Shown here in pieces: positions 16,273 through 28,100 of a stretch of DNA of 40,788 nucleotides (its first letter is position 1; every line of letters starts with the position of its first letter). The notes under the pieces were generated by a model. That model saw only the letters and a program-made list of their open reading frames with translations. It was not told the origin of the DNA and ran no database searches. The stretch is from Bacteroidota bacterium (GTDB lineage: Bacteria; Bacteroidota; JABWAT01). The translations under genes and the position numbers were made by a program. The stretch spans positions 1-40,788 of the forward strand of contig JABWAT010000021.1 of NCBI GenBank assembly GCA_013360915.1. The letters are read 5' to 3'.

Positions 16273-18063
16273 TCATGACAGATATTGACCGAGAGCCGGA
16301 AGGTGTGCCTGCATCCAGGATCTGAGGTGCTGTTCGATGTCAGAAACGGTCGTCAGGGAAAGCACTTCATCAACCAGCGTTTCGCAGTCCGATTGACGAA
16401 CGTTCTGAATCACATATCTCACTTCGGGTGCCCGCCGGATGATCACTGAAATTTCATCGATTCCCATGCCGACCAACAGCGGAATCGCCAGCAGATTCGA
16501 AGCCAGCTCGCCGCAGATCGAGACCGGAATACCAGCCTGCCGGCCGGCCAGAATGGTCTGATAGATCAGATACAGCACCGCTGGTTCCAGTTCCCGGTAC
16601 AACCCGGCAATGATGTCGTTTCCCCGGTCAACGGCCAGTGTGTATTGTGTCAGATCGTTGGTGCCCAGACTGAAAAAGTCCACTTCCCGGGCCAGAACCG
16701 GTGCCTGAATGGCAGCACTCGGGATTTCAATCATGATTCCGACCGGAATGGGATTGAAGGGAACATTTAACCGCTTCAGTTCGGTCATCAGCTCATTCAT
16801 GTGACTTCTGATCAGCCGGACCTGACCGAGATTGTGAATCATGGGAAACATGAGTTTCACGCGATGGCCGTAGGAAGCCCGCAGAATAGCCCGCATCTGG
16901 TTCCGGAAGATTTCGGGACGATCGAGCAGAATCCTGATTCCCCGCCAGCCCAGAAAGGGATTCTGTTCCTGGAAGGAAGATTCGAGCACCTTGTCACCAC
17001 CCACATCGAACGCCCGGATGGTGATGGGATGATGACCCACCAGTTCGAACAGTGATTTGTAATAGGAATATTGCTGCTCCTCGCTTGGGAAATATCCGCG
17101 GCTCAGGAACAGGTGCTCAGTCCGGTACAGACCCACACCTTCGGCACCACAGGTATCCAGCTCGTTCAGCTCGTCCCTGAATTCAATGTTGGCGTTGACG
17201 GTCACGCGCCGGCCGTCGGCGGTCACCGAGTCACCCTGTGCGCTCTGATCGAACAGACGGATGAACCGGGCAAACTTTTCAATTTTCCGGTGATACTTTT
17301 CCATCACCACCGCCGATGGCCGTGCGATCAGGTATCCATCGGTTCCGTCAATAATCAGGTCATCACCGGGATGGATGGCCGAGGAGGCTTTATGAAGTCC
17401 GATCACCAGCGGAATGTTCAGACTCCGGGCAATCAGGGCCACGTGGGAATTCAATCCGCCAAAATTCAGGGCAATTCCCTGTATGTTCTGCCGTGAAAAC
17501 AGAATCATGTCGGCAGGGGTGAGATTATCCGAGACAATGATACTCGACTCTTCCACCCGGCTGAGGAGTTTTCCGCGCTGCAGATTGCGGATGACCCGGT
17601 CCTTCACATCTTCCAGATCGGTGATACGCTGGGTCATGTGGTGATCGGCTGAAAGTGCCTTCAGCAGATCGATGTGCTGGGAGTAGGCTTTGTCGGTGGC
17701 CGATTCGGCGGTCATCCGGCTGTTGCTGATGAAATCGAGAATGAGCCGGGTGATTTCCGGATCAAACAGCATGAGAATCTGCGCATCGAAAATGGCCGAG
17801 AACTCCTCACCCAACTTCTGGTGGGTGATGGTTGAAATTTTCACCAGTTCCCGGTTCGACTGCTCAACCGATTTCCGGTACTTGTCCTGTTCATCGGCCA
17901 CATCGGTCTCGGTTATGATCCGCTGATCGATGATGATGGCATCGCGTTTGTACAGGTAGGCTTTTCCGATGGCATAACCGCGCGCCGCACCCACCCCCTT
18001 CAGCCGGACCTCTCCGCTGATGTCCTGGTCTTTTACCGTCGGGTGGATTTTGTCGGCTATCAT
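16273..18063 (-). CDS. ptsI: Phosphoenolpyruvate-protein phosphotransferase (PTS enzyme I)
   Basis: This 596-residue enzyme I transfers phosphate from PEP to HPr. The active-site His is His207 in GGLNSHVALIARS, where the usual T-S-H reads N-S-H. The PEP/Mg segments are GVGLYRTEHLF, GIMIEIPSA, SLGTNDLTQYTLAVDRGN and the catalytic Cys in ICGELASN. An extension of about 18 residues precedes the usual start of the family. The ATG at 18063 overlaps the ptsH stop (TGATG) and has GGAGAG seven bases upstream; the GTG at 18066 is an alternative. No EIIA, EIIB or EIIC gene is in the window. Confidence 0.95.
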   Translation of the reverse strand: MIADKIHPTVKDQDISGEVRLKGVGAARGYAIGKAYLYKRDAIIIDQRIITETDVADEQDKYRKSVEQSNRELVKISTITHQKLGEEFSAIFDAQILMLFDPEITRLILDFISNSRMTAESATDKAYSQHIDLLKALSADHHMTQRITDLEDVKDRVIRNLQRGKLLSRVEESSIIVSDNLTPADMILFSRQNIQGIALNFGGLNSHVALIARSLNIPLVIGLHKASSAIHPGDDLIIDGTDGYLIARPSAVVMEKYHRKIEKFARFIRLFDQSAQGDSVTADGRRVTVNANIEFRDELNELDTCGAEGVGLYRTEHLFLSRGYFPSEEQQYSYYKSLFELVGHHPITIRAFDVGGDKVLESSFQEQNPFLGWRGIRILLDRPEIFRNQMRAILRASYGHRVKLMFPMIHNLGQVRLIRSHMNELMTELKRLNVPFNPIPVGIMIEIPSAAIQAPVLAREVDFFSLGTNDLTQYTLAVDRGNDIIAGLYRELEPAVLYLIYQTILAGRQAGIPVSICGELASNLLAIPLLVGMGIDEISVIIRRAPEVRYVIQNVRQSDCETLVDEVLSLTTVSDIEQHLRSWMQAHLPALGQYLS

Positions 18064-18329
18064 CACAACTCTCCGAATCCGTTCTCGAACAGGGCTTTCA
18101 TGTCATCGGCGGCCGCCTGTTCATCGGGTCCGTCAAACTGAAGCTGTAACCACGATCCCTGCTCGGCGGCGAGTGTCATCACCCCGATGATGGATTTTCC
18201 GTTGATTTCCATTCCATCCCGGGCAATAAAAAAGTCACATTTATACCGCGAAGCAATTTTGACAATGGCGGCAGCCGGACGGGTATGTAGTCCGGCACGG
18301 TTTTTAATCTGCACATCTACTTGAATCAT
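18063..18329 (-). CDS. ptsH: Phosphocarrier protein HPr
   Basis: This 88-residue HPr has the phosphorylated His15 in NRAGLHTRPAAA and the regulatory Ser46 in NGKSIIGVM. Both the PEP-dependent and the HPr-kinase site are therefore kept. Length is standard. It is directly coupled to ptsI and lies four bases after the polyprenyl synthase gene. A retained Ser46 suggests an HPr kinase elsewhere in the genome. Confidence 0.95.
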   Translation of the reverse strand: MIQVDVQIKNRAGLHTRPAAAIVKIASRYKCDFFIARDGMEINGKSIIGVMTLAAEQGSWLQLQFDGPDEQAAADDMKALFENGFGEL

Positions 18330-18333
18330 ACGG

Positions 18334-19311
18334 TCAGAATGTCCGGTTCAGTACCTGTTCGACCTGGAATTTCAGCAGGGCTGCATCGGGCAGGTGACCC
18401 AGATGGTTCAACCGGTCGGCTGTTTCGGCAAAACACTTGTTGATGGCCTTTTCGGTGTCCTCAAGGACTCGCAATCGTTTAAACGTCTGACGAACCAGAT
18501 CGATGGAGTCGAATCCCACCTGCCGTGTCATGATCCTGTGGATCAGATCTGCGTCGGCCCCGGTGGCCCGTTCGGCCGCCAGAAGCAGCAGATAGGTCCG
18601 TTTTCCCTCGACAATATCACCGCCGATGCGTTTTCCGAAGGAAGCCTGATCGGCCATCAGATCGAGAAAATCATCCTGTATCTGAAAACCACGGCCCATG
18701 GCCATGGCCAGTTTATGAAGCTCGGTGGCCGTCTCATCATTTCCGCGGATGGCCACCCACCCGACCCGTAGGGCCGAGGAAATCAGCCAGCCGGTTTTCT
18801 TTTCGATCATCCCGATGTAGTCGGGCAGACTCACCGTCTCCCGGTTTTCGAATTCCTTATCCAGCGCCTGACCTTCACAAACCGCATCGACACTTTCCTG
18901 AAACACCTGCATGACGGCACGCAGATGGTCCGTCTCGGTGTTCATGATCAGCCGGTAAGCCAGACCGACCATCATGTCACCCGACAGGATGGCCACGTTT
19001 TCATCCCATTTGGTATGTACGGTCGGATTCCCTCTCCGCTCGGCGGCGTGATCCATGATGTCATCGTGAACGAGGGTGAAATTGTGGAAAATTTCAATAG
19101 CGGCAGCCAGCGGCATGAGGTTCGTGGCGGGCGCACCGGCCAGTCGTCCCGCCAGCAGGGTCAGCAGCGGACGGATCCGTTTACCGGGTGCATGCAGCAC
19201 ATACCGTATCGGATCATACAGAGTGGCGGGTGCAGCAGGCAGATCCAGTTCGAGAAGATACCGGTCAACAGCCGTGCGGAGTTCTTTCAGGCGGGGTGCA
19301 GGATCATTCAT
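18334..19311 (-). CDS. Polyprenyl (farnesyl/geranylgeranyl) diphosphate synthase
   Basis: This is a 325-residue trans-prenyltransferase. The first Asp-rich motif DDIMD lies at 83-87 with the basic patch ERRGNP after it, GKRIRP is near 43, and the second motif is FQIQDDFLDL. The motif is the short DDxxD form without the two-residue insert of bacterial farnesyl synthases. A Phe sits five residues before it, which in archaeal enzymes limits the chain to C20; a C15-C20 product is therefore likely. The start at 19311 is five bases after the reductase gene, and the longer frame to 19359 shadows it. It feeds quinone, carotenoid or cell-wall lipid carrier synthesis. Confidence 0.9.
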   Translation of the reverse strand: MNDPAPRLKELRTAVDRYLLELDLPAAPATLYDPIRYVLHAPGKRIRPLLTLLAGRLAGAPATNLMPLAAAIEIFHNFTLVHDDIMDHAAERRGNPTVHTKWDENVAILSGDMMVGLAYRLIMNTETDHLRAVMQVFQESVDAVCEGQALDKEFENRETVSLPDYIGMIEKKTGWLISSALRVGWVAIRGNDETATELHKLAMAMGRGFQIQDDFLDLMADQASFGKRIGGDIVEGKRTYLLLLAAERATGADADLIHRIMTRQVGFDSIDLVRQTFKRLRVLEDTEKAINKCFAETADRLNHLGHLPDAALLKFQVEQVLNRTF

Positions 19312-19315
19312 CGGA

Positions 19316-20029
19316 TCAGTCGTATTTCTCAAAGTGGATAACCGGTTTTTCGTAACCAAGTCCGGCCAGATTTTCGCGGCATTGCGAGACCATCTTATTC
19401 AGTCCGCAGATAAAAAACTGGGCTGGCCGGCCATCGGCAAAGGCTTTCAAATAGACATCATGAACATATCCCCGTTCGCCCTGCCAGTGGTCTCCTGCCC
19501 GGCTCAGGGTGGGAATGAAGCGGAACCGCGGATTTTCGCGGGCCAGCGCTGTAAACTCATCATTATAGAGAATGTCCTGTTCAGTCCGGCAACCAAACAC
19601 CAGGGTGATGGATTGGTAGGGCAACCCGGCTTTCATGATCTGGTGAATCATGCTGCGCAAAGGGGCGACGCCGGTTCCGGTGCCGATAAAGCACAGATCG
19701 CTGTCGGTATTTTCGGGAAGCAGAAATTTTCCGTACGGACCAATGAATCTGAATTCCGAACCCTTCACATCCGAAAAGAGATAGCCGGTTCCCTTTCCGT
19801 CGGGTACCCGGACGACGATCAGCTCAAATTCATTTCCATCGGCCGGTGCCGAAGCAATGGAGTAACTGCGTAACCGCACTTTATCATCGATGGGAAGATC
19901 GAAGGTGACAAATTGCCCGGCTTTGAATTCAAAGGTTCCCTCCTCCTTAACGGTAAAGAAAAACCGTTTATTTCCGGGGGTGGAATCCTCAACGTGAGTC
20001 AGTACAGCGGTCCGCCATTCACGGGCCAT
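19316..20029 (-). CDS. FAD/NAD(P)-binding ferredoxin reductase-type oxidoreductase
   Basis: This 237-residue flavoprotein has an FAD barrel (about 1-100) with RLRSYSIASAP as the flavin motif. The nucleotide domain (about 105-235) carries IGTGTGVAPLRSM, VFGCR and the C-terminal FFICGLNKMV. It lacks a fused ferredoxin or globin domain, so it is a stand-alone reductase like ferredoxin-NADP reductase or the Fre/BenC electron-transfer half. GGAGG lies at the right distance before the ATG. It sits between sdaA (78-base gap) and the prenyl synthase; the redox partner is unknown. Confidence 0.9.
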   Translation of the reverse strand: MAREWRTAVLTHVEDSTPGNKRFFFTVKEEGTFEFKAGQFVTFDLPIDDKVRLRSYSIASAPADGNEFELIVVRVPDGKGTGYLFSDVKGSEFRFIGPYGKFLLPENTDSDLCFIGTGTGVAPLRSMIHQIMKAGLPYQSITLVFGCRTEQDILYNDEFTALARENPRFRFIPTLSRAGDHWQGERGYVHDVYLKAFADGRPAQFFICGLNKMVSQCRENLAGLGYEKPVIHFEKYD

Positions 20030-20107
20030 GGAACCTCCAGTCAGCTAATCGGAATAAAATCGGAAAGGAGAGGCGTAATTCCAACTGGCAAAGGCGCCAC
20101 CGGAATC

Positions 20108-21532
20108 TCAGCATTCGGGAACCGATACAGGCACGTGGGCAGCCAACCCGCCTTCTGAGGTTTCCTTGTAGCGGGAACTCATGTCACGCGCGGTTTCCCA
20201 CATGGACCGGATGACCGCATCGAGCGACACTTTCGCTTCGGACGGATCCGATTCCAGCGCCAGTGTGGAGGCGGTGATCGCCTTGATCGCCCCCATGGTG
20301 TTCCGTTCGATACAGGGAATCTGAACCAGTCCGCCGATGGGATCGCAGGTCAGACCCAGATGATGTTCCATGGCAATTTCCGCAGCCTGAATCACCTGAT
20401 CGGCCGAACCGCCCCGGCAGTCGGTCAGCGCGGCAGCTGCCATGGCCGATGACACACCGATTTCTGCCTGGCAGCCCCCCATGGCGGCCGAGATGGTGGC
20501 GTTCTTTTTAAACAGGGTGCCGATTTCGCCGGCCGTGAGAATAAACCGGATGACGGTTTCCTGATCGACACCATCCAGGAAACACCAGGCATACATGAGA
20601 ACAGCCGGAATCACGCCGGCGGCTCCGTTGGTTGGTGCAGTGACCACCCGGCCGAAGGAGGCATTTTCTTCATTAACCGCCAACGCAAAGCAGGTGATCC
20701 ATTTATTAATGGTGGCAAAGTCACGGGGCTGATCGCGCAGCCGTTCCATCCATTCTGTCTTGTTCCGGTAGGGATGTCCTTCCAGCAGGCGCTGGTTGAT
20801 TTCGCTGGCGCGGCGTTTCACATTCAATCCGCCGGGCAGAAGTCCGGATGCATGACAGCCACGGTACAGGCAATCGGTCATTTCCTTCCAGAGCAGACGG
20901 GCCTGGTTATCGATGCCTGACCGGCTGCGCCACGCCTGTTCATTGATAATCGTCAGATCAGAGACCCGCAGTCCAAGTCGTTGACAGGTGTCGGCCAGCT
21001 CTTTCCCTGTGTGACAGGGGTGAGGAGTTCTTATCCGGGAGGAAGGACTGCCGTTCCGCTCCGAAGCCGTTACCACAAATCCGCCTCCCACCGAGTAATA
21101 CGTTTCAGAAATGGTGTGCCCATCCCGGGTGGTGGCTGTGAACTGAAGGGTGTTTGCATGTCCGCCGGCCGGTGGATCGGCATGAAACAGCAGGTCGTGG
21201 CTGTAACGGAATGGAACGGGATACAGACCGGCCAGAAGCAGTGTATCGCTGGCCTTTTGCTGATCGAACCGGTCCATTAGTGTCGAGGTATCGACCGTGG
21301 TGAAATCCAGACCCGTCAGACCCATGAGCACGGCCAGATCGGTTCCGTGCCCGCGGCCGGTTTTGGCCAGCGAGCCGAACAGATGAATCCGAAGCGTTTC
21401 AACCCGGGGAAGATTTCCCCCATCCCGTAACAACCCGATGAAACGGTTAGCTGCCAGCCAGGGCCCCATGGTATGGGAGGAGGAAGGCCCTATTCCCACC
21501 TTGATCATGTCGAATGCGCTGATGGATTCCAT
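20108..21532 (-). CDS. sdaA: L-serine ammonia-lyase, single-chain iron-sulfur type
   Basis: This 474-residue enzyme converts L-serine to pyruvate and ammonia. The N-terminal SDH-beta half carries [15 protein letters not shown]. The C-terminal alpha half has [35 protein letters not shown] and [15 protein letters not shown]. Three cysteines near residues 352, 394 and 405 fit the cluster-binding pattern C-x41-C-x10-C. The fused two-domain form is normal for Gram-negative SdaA. It is the first gene of the long minus-strand array and faces the 624-base leader of the rhs gene. Confidence 0.95.
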   Translation of the reverse strand: MESISAFDMIKVGIGPSSSHTMGPWLAANRFIGLLRDGGNLPRVETLRIHLFGSLAKTGRGHGTDLAVLMGLTGLDFTTVDTSTLMDRFDQQKASDTLLLAGLYPVPFRYSHDLLFHADPPAGGHANTLQFTATTRDGHTISETYYSVGGGFVVTASERNGSPSSRIRTPHPCHTGKELADTCQRLGLRVSDLTIINEQAWRSRSGIDNQARLLWKEMTDCLYRGCHASGLLPGGLNVKRRASEINQRLLEGHPYRNKTEWMERLRDQPRDFATINKWITCFALAVNEENASFGRVVTAPTNGAAGVIPAVLMYAWCFLDGVDQETVIRFILTAGEIGTLFKKNATISAAMGGCQAEIGVSSAMAAAALTDCRGGSADQVIQAAEIAMEHHLGLTCDPIGGLVQIPCIERNTMGAIKAITASTLALESDPSEAKVSLDAVIRSMWETARDMSSRYKETSEGGLAAHVPVSVPEC

Positions 21533-21885
21533 GGGGGTAAAAATACACGGAGGAAAGGACCTTCACCAAGGCCGGAACGGGTAAACAGTTGATGATACCT
21601 TGTGACAACCGTGGCCATTATAAACAGGAATTTAAGTAACATCCAGAGGCAGAATCGCACAGGGGAAGACGATTCCTGCAGAAAGAACGAAAAAGTCCAT
21701 GAGTAAAGGCAGGTAAGCCGTGAACCTTCCGGACCATAAAAACCCATGAATGAATGGTATTGCCCTGATATAGTAAGGTGAATGGGTCCGATTCGGCAGA
21801 CAATTAAGGTGACGACACTTTTCCCCGATGTCAGTAACCTACGGTGGGTAACAGGGATGAGGATAATAAATATTTTAAGACCCGA

Positions 21886-21914
21886 TTGACTTATTATGAA
21901 ATAGTCTTTATCAT
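21886..21914 (+). promoter_or_regulatory. Possible promoter for rhs
   Basis: TTGACT (21886-21891) and TATCAT (21909-21914) are separated by 17 bases, each one base from the sigma-70 consensus. If used, it gives rhs a leader of about 235 bases that includes the direct repeats and the stem-loop. The group's own promoters often differ from sigma-70, so this is a tentative call. Confidence 0.35.
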
Positions 21915-21933
21915 TGTTCCAGCAGCGACTTTT

Positions 21934-21978
21934 GATCCCGAGTCCAAGGTAGCTGACGCTTAATTCAGATCCCGAGTC
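21934..21978 (+). repeat. Direct repeat GATCCCGAGTC, two copies
   Basis: An 11-base sequence occurs at 21934-21944 and again at 21968-21978, start to start 34 bases apart (about three helical turns). A related TTCCCGAGG follows near 21992. The spacing places the copies on the same face of DNA, as for a regulator site. No known regulator is implied. Confidence 0.5.
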
Positions 21979-22032
21979 TGAGGCAGGCAAATTCCCGAGG
22001 TACCGCCCCTGAGCGAGGGCAACACGCAGCAT

Positions 22033-22057
22033 CCGGGTCCCGATAACCGGGGCCCGG
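22033..22057 (+). promoter_or_regulatory. Strong stem-loop in the rhs leader
   Basis: CCGGGTCCCG (22033-22042) pairs with CGGGGCCCGG (22048-22057) over ten base pairs with one G-U pair and a five-base loop. No T-tract follows, so it is not a classical terminator. It stands 100 bases before the rhs start codon and could control read-through or translation. Confidence 0.5.
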
Positions 22058-22156
22058 GTGATTTCATCGCCACGTGAGTTTGACCGACTGCATGGTCGCT
22101 GACCCCACCTCCTGATCCGGATTACAAGCCAACCATCCAACTTTTCAGGGGGCGCC

Positions 22157-25100
22157 ATGTTTCGTCAGTGGTTTTCCATTATCTGGTTCTTCATTCTGGT
22201 AACTACCACCACGCTTCAGGCTCAGGTAGGAGCACCGGGCAGTTTTGAGAAGTATGAGTTTCAGCCGGAGGCGTGGAGTCTTCCGGAATTCACAGCGGGC
22301 GATGTGGATGTTCATGGAAACTATAACACAAAAATTGATTTATTATCCATTTCATCACCATCCGGTATTTCCGTTCCTGTCAGTTTTTCCTATTCCAGCG
22401 ATATACGGTATGCAGATCCCGCTGGCTGGATTGGTCTGGGGTGGCGTTGGAATCCAGGTAGTGTAAACAGGCAGGTAGTGGGTTCATTGCCAATCCTGAG
22501 TAAGGAATTGGCAGGAGAAATCAAAACCATTTATGAGGAAATGCTGGCAATGGGGTCAAATGGACCTGACCTGGCCTCCAATATTGTGAGTTATTTCAAG
22601 GAGACGGGCCAAAAACGATCCTGGGATGGACTGAAGGATATATATACCGTGTCACTACCCAACGGAGCCTCCGTCAAATTCTCACTGAACACATCGGGCC
22701 CCGGAGGAACAGTTTCAGGTGGGGAAAACTATCATCTTTTCCAATCACATGGTGATAAATCTTATGAAATAAGGGGGTATTTTTCATCTGCTGGCATAAA
22801 AGGAAGAGTAAAACAATGTCCGCCATTTTTTGTGAATGGAATCACCTGCTTTCCAGATAATCAAAGCTTCGATTATTATGCGTTTGTAATCAGGGATGCC
22901 AGCGGGACTCAATACATTTTCTCAGAAACCACCAAGGAAATTTACCGTGGAAAAAATGGTTTGAAGAGCGAGTACTTTAATTCCTGGAGGATAACAGCTG
23001 TTGTCTCACCAATGAATATCAATTGGATTGATCCTATCAATCAGATAAGTCTGAGTCCCGAAACAATTCTGTACGAATACATCAATTGCGAGAATAGTCT
23101 CACAACGATAAAGGAAGGACACAACTGCAATAACTTCGATGGACTGGAGGATTATAAAAACTCCAAATATCTGGTCGGCATACAATCCATAAACGAAAGG
23201 ATTGAGGTGAATCTGACAGAAGATACTGATGAGGATATCACGAAGTACATGACTAGTATACTCCGTCAGGATATCAATACCACTGAGGAAGATCTTGAAT
23301 TCGACTATGAAATCACAACACGTAAACGCATACAAGCGATCTCTAAATTTATCAATCTTAACAATCAAAGAGGAGATACACTAAACCATGTGATACTTAG
23401 AGTCGAGAATAGCAACGGAAAAACTTTCCTGATAAGTATGAGGGATGAAGTAAAGAACCTGAATTATGGCTTTGATTATTTTGAGTATTATCCTACAGAT
23501 GACGGATTCAGGTTTAACCTCAGAAAACATCTCTTTTTCAATTCAGCGAGATATTACCACACCATTGATGGACAAGCAGGTCGCTATAATTGGCGAAATT
23601 GCAGTTGGGATATCAATGGCTATTATAAAAAATCCGATCACTGCTATGCAGGCAACCTGTATCCGGTCAAAGGTCAGCTTACTTCAATATTGTACCCTAC
23701 CGGTAAAAAGGAAAAAATAGACTATGAGACGAAGGAAATATTCATCGATTCGCTGTTTAGCATTCGATCAAGGATTCTGGACACCTATTTCTTTACAAAT
23801 CCAGTATTCAACAAGGGAATTTTAAGGGTTCATCTTGCAAGGGAGTTTGGCAGAGAAGCAAATATACAATACCCACAAAAGGATTATGAGGCCATGACAC
23901 AGATGGTGAACATGGGTCTCCTCTCTCAGGTTCAGATGAACACCATCATTAGTAACTATAAAGCAGCTCATTCGGTAGTGTCCTATTTTGGGAAGTCGGT
24001 TGTTAAGTCGATAACCATTCAGAATGCAAATGAACAGAAGAGTGTAAAGACATCCTATGAGTTTACGGATGGTTGGTTTGGCGGAATTCCAAACGAACTC
24101 AATTTCCAACGTTTTCAGTCATGTTCCTTTATCAATGAAAATGGAGATCTTGCCACGCTTCCTATTGAGCCATATAAGATGCAGCGGGCTGCAAAAATGA
24201 TGGGAACCGATAATCAGGTGTGGTTTAAGAAGGTCATTTCAAGAACAAACAAGATAAATCCGGTTGAAACGATCCGTACATACAACCAGTTTGCTCCGCA
24301 GCAGCATTATCTGGTTGTCGGTCCGGATGGCCAAAGCCGGGCGAGTTTTGTTCTGTTTTCAACGAATATGGAGGATTTGTATTTCGATGAAAAAGTGCAA
24401 ACCATCACAAGAACGGCCGATGCAAATGAAATTGAGACAACCAATTACCGGGATATAAGCCAGATCAATACCATTTACTCGTTTCCAAATACCTTGTCTG
24501 ATGATTGGTCCTCATTTGGAAAGGTTTATGGCGAGTTTCCAAAACCGCACAAGACGATCACTTATGAAAAAAGGGGGGGACTAACGGTTCTGAAGTCTTA
24601 TGATTGTACACTCTATGATGGCAGAGACATTCCGATTGCACAGGCGCAATGGGTCGGAATGAATGAAGCCAAGGATTCATCAGAATTCAAATTCAGTTAT
24701 ACGGTAATGGGTCGCCATCTGTACAGTCAATACAATGTCTCCAATCAATTGTCTGTAGCGTTTCAATCCCTTGCCGGAATTTATAAAACAAGGGGCGGTT
24801 TGAGTGATCAGTTTGAATTTCCATGGAACCAGATTTCCGGATTGTTTCCAAACCAATATGCCGGATATGATGGGACTGCAATGGTCACAATACCCAAACA
24901 CATCGTCATTACATCAAATCAGGTGACTACATCAGGTAGTTTTGCCTTTGGATTTTATCCGACAGCCATTTATAAAGGCAAATCTGAGAGTGGACTGCTT
25001 TTTTCATGCACGATTTCTGAAAACAATCCGTCACCAAATTGGAAAAATACACTGAAATACAAGGATTACAATTCATTTGGAAGGCCTGTTGCAGTTGAGA

Positions 25101-28100
25101 CTGATTTTTTACTCGAACAAACCTTCTATGGGTCAGAAGCTGATCCGTTTTCTGAAAATCCTGGCCTCAGTAACTGGTATAAAGCAACCGGGAAGATTAT
25201 TTCCAATCTGGATGGAACCATTAAAAGCCGGATCAGTGCACGGTACAACAGCAAAAACCTGTTAAGCATGGCAAGTAATGATTACCAATCCTTTTCCTTT
25301 TCTTATGATCGAAGCGGAAGGTTAAATGAAATCAGGCGAGGAACAGATCTGATTGCAAAAAATGAATATAATCTGGTCAATTCGACCATTTCCGGAATAC
25401 AAAACACAGATCAAAAATTTAATTTTATCAAAAATTACAAATTCTTCTACTCATCTCCTGATTCCTTCATCTGTAATACAATATTTCACGATGGACTGAT
25501 GCTGGTACAGAAAGCAACCGGATCAAACTCGCGTCAGATGGTTACCATTCCACTGTATGATGAGGATTGGAGAGTTGTTGGAGAAACGGTCCCGCTGGAA
25601 AACGCTGGTGGACCCGGCTTTTCATATGATTTTACTAAGGGAGTGAGTCAGTTAACGCTGAAAAACCTTTCACAACCAGTCGAAAAAGGAGTGATGAAGG
25701 CAAACAGACTTTCACCCTTTCCGGTTGAATCTGTGATTGAAGGTCTTGCCCCTGATTATGATGATATGTCGAGCTTCACAGTGGGTTTTCTACCATACAC
25801 ATACCTGCATGAGAGTCAAAATAAATCTTCTGTCCGTACCCGAAAACCCGGTGCTGATTTTATGGGGGGAAATGCCTGGGCCATACAATCAAAATACCAG
25901 AGAAACAATACATTGTATTCCATTGCTGCGGATGAAGACCGGCAGGTGGTAAAACTTTCAACAACCCAACCAGGTGGAAGGATTTGGAGTGAACGGATCC
26001 TCTCTCTCCATCTGGATGGAGTGCCACTATATCCGATAAACCAGATAAACGGAAAAATAGATGATCCTGATTTATATCCGGATACATCTGAATGGGTTGA
26101 ATTGAATAGCAGTACCCTTTACTACGACATCAAACCTGGATATGGACTGTTTTTAGCCAACCTGGCTGACCTGTCATTGCAATTTCCCGGAAAAAATCTC
26201 AGCGTTCGGATACGGGACTTTTTCACAAAGGAAATAATGGCGAGTCATCCTCTGACTGGGGTATCAGACAGTCTGGTGTTGCCTCTTATTCCCGGAAGGT
26301 ACTATGTTGACATGTATGCCGATTTTGATCAATTGATTCAGGTTGGAAACAATGGAATCCAGGCATTTGCTTTCCGTTATGAAGATTTAAAAACCATCCA
26401 AAAGGTGAGTTACCAATATAACCGATATGGCCATGTATCGATTGTTACCCACCCCGATGGAAAACAAACAAAATATGTAACCAATTTTTGGGGAAATGTG
26501 GTTAAGAAGGAAAGTCCGTACCATAACGCCAAACTGAAAAACGGGTCCTTTCCCGAATCTGATGTAAACAATAATCCGGATTTTGAGTATCAGTATGATG
26601 AGTGGGGAAGAGTAAGATTTATCATCGATCCAAACATGTCAGCCGCCGGTAAAATGCTGTATACCAAATATGATTTTCTGGATCGGCCGGTAGAAGTCGG
26701 TGAAATGACAGCTGGTTCAAACTTCTCATCTGCCAATGCAAATAACAAAGAATTTCCGGTAACCACGGTTTCCAATCTGAAATTAAGCGGGATAAGTAGC
26801 CCGGCTACAGATAGTCCGTCCGCCTGGGTGGGTGTTCCGGCTACCCCAAATGGAGTCAAACCTTTTCAGAAAATGTACTACGACTTAAACTCCACCCTGC
26901 ATGGCAAGCCAGCAGCCTATGGACTAGGGCGGTTGGGGTATGTCGTGGAGTATGTGCCGGTCTCAGGCTCGAAATACAAAACCATTCGTCGCTACTACAA
27001 TTACTCACCCGAAGGGTATTGCACAGAGGTGAATACCATTATTGGGACAGATCAGCAACAGGAAACATACGGGCAGCATGACCTGATGGGAAAATTCCGG
27101 TTTTACCAGCTGAAAATGAACAGCTCCATTCTGATGACGCGTTGGATCGATTACTACCCGTTGGGGCATGTAAAGCATCTGTGGCAGTCAACAAACGGGA
27201 TAAAGCCATCAGTCCCCACCCTTCGGTATGAATACGATGTCATGGGTGGATTGCTGAAGGAAATAGCACAGGGAACAGAACTTACCGTAACCCTCCGGGA
27301 TATCAGGGGGTGGGTACATAAGATTGAAGCAGGGTCTCATTTCAGTGAAGAGTTATACTACCATAAGCTTCCTGAAGACTTTCAGCCAGGCAGCACCGGA
27401 TCGGAATCCTTCCCGTTACACTTCAGTGGCAATATCTCGTTTATGAAAACTTACCAGAGCACCTTTCAATCTGCCAATCCGGTAACAATCACCGGGTTTG
27501 AGTATGATAAAATCGGACGCTTACTATCCTCGCGTACTTTGAATACAGCAGGTGAGGAAATCGGTCTTTTTAATATGGATTTACGGTATGATATCATGGG
27601 GAATATACTCAGTCAGTCAAAAAACACTCAGAATATGGAAACAGGGCATCCTTTTCAAGTAGATGATATGGTTTACCAATATGCGGATGGCCGTCTGATG
27701 AATGTTCTGGACCGGATTGATACGGATCAGACAGATGACTACGAGACGGTGCGAAATTCGATTATTGGGTCAGGTGAAGCCATGTTTGTTACAACCAAAC
27801 CAGTTACGGAAACCTTCGATGAGTTTGGGGTAAAAACCGGAGACAGACCTGTTTCAGAAACCTGGGATGCAGTTGGTTTTTACGGTGGGGCAGATCCTGC
27901 ATCCTCTGTCAGTACCATATCTGAAAGCGGTGATATTGTGCTGAAACTACGTCCAACGACGGAATACACTAACTCGAGTATCCGCTCAACCCTTCAGCCG
28001 GTAACTCCCAAAAGACAGTATCTCCTTTCTGGAAAATACAAGGGAAAGCCGTATTTTAACGGAGAGGTAAATGTGAATCCGAAGGTTTATGCGGGTATTG

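Larger units (their letters stand above)
21533..22156 (+). other. Non-coding divergent region between sdaA and rhs
   Basis: I see no credible gene in these 624 bases. A 217-codon minus-strand frame crosses it, but it overlaps both flanking genes' starts and its product looks like random sequence. The middle (21860-21915) is AT-rich and holds a promoter-like pair. Bases 21930-22060 are GC-rich, with three CCCGAG-containing repeats and a strong stem-loop. The region probably carries the control signals of both divergent genes. Confidence 0.6.

Noticed and set aside
21505-22158. A 217-codon minus-strand frame opposite the rhs leader
   Set aside because: It overlaps the starts of both sdaA and rhs, has no ribosome site and a product without domain character.
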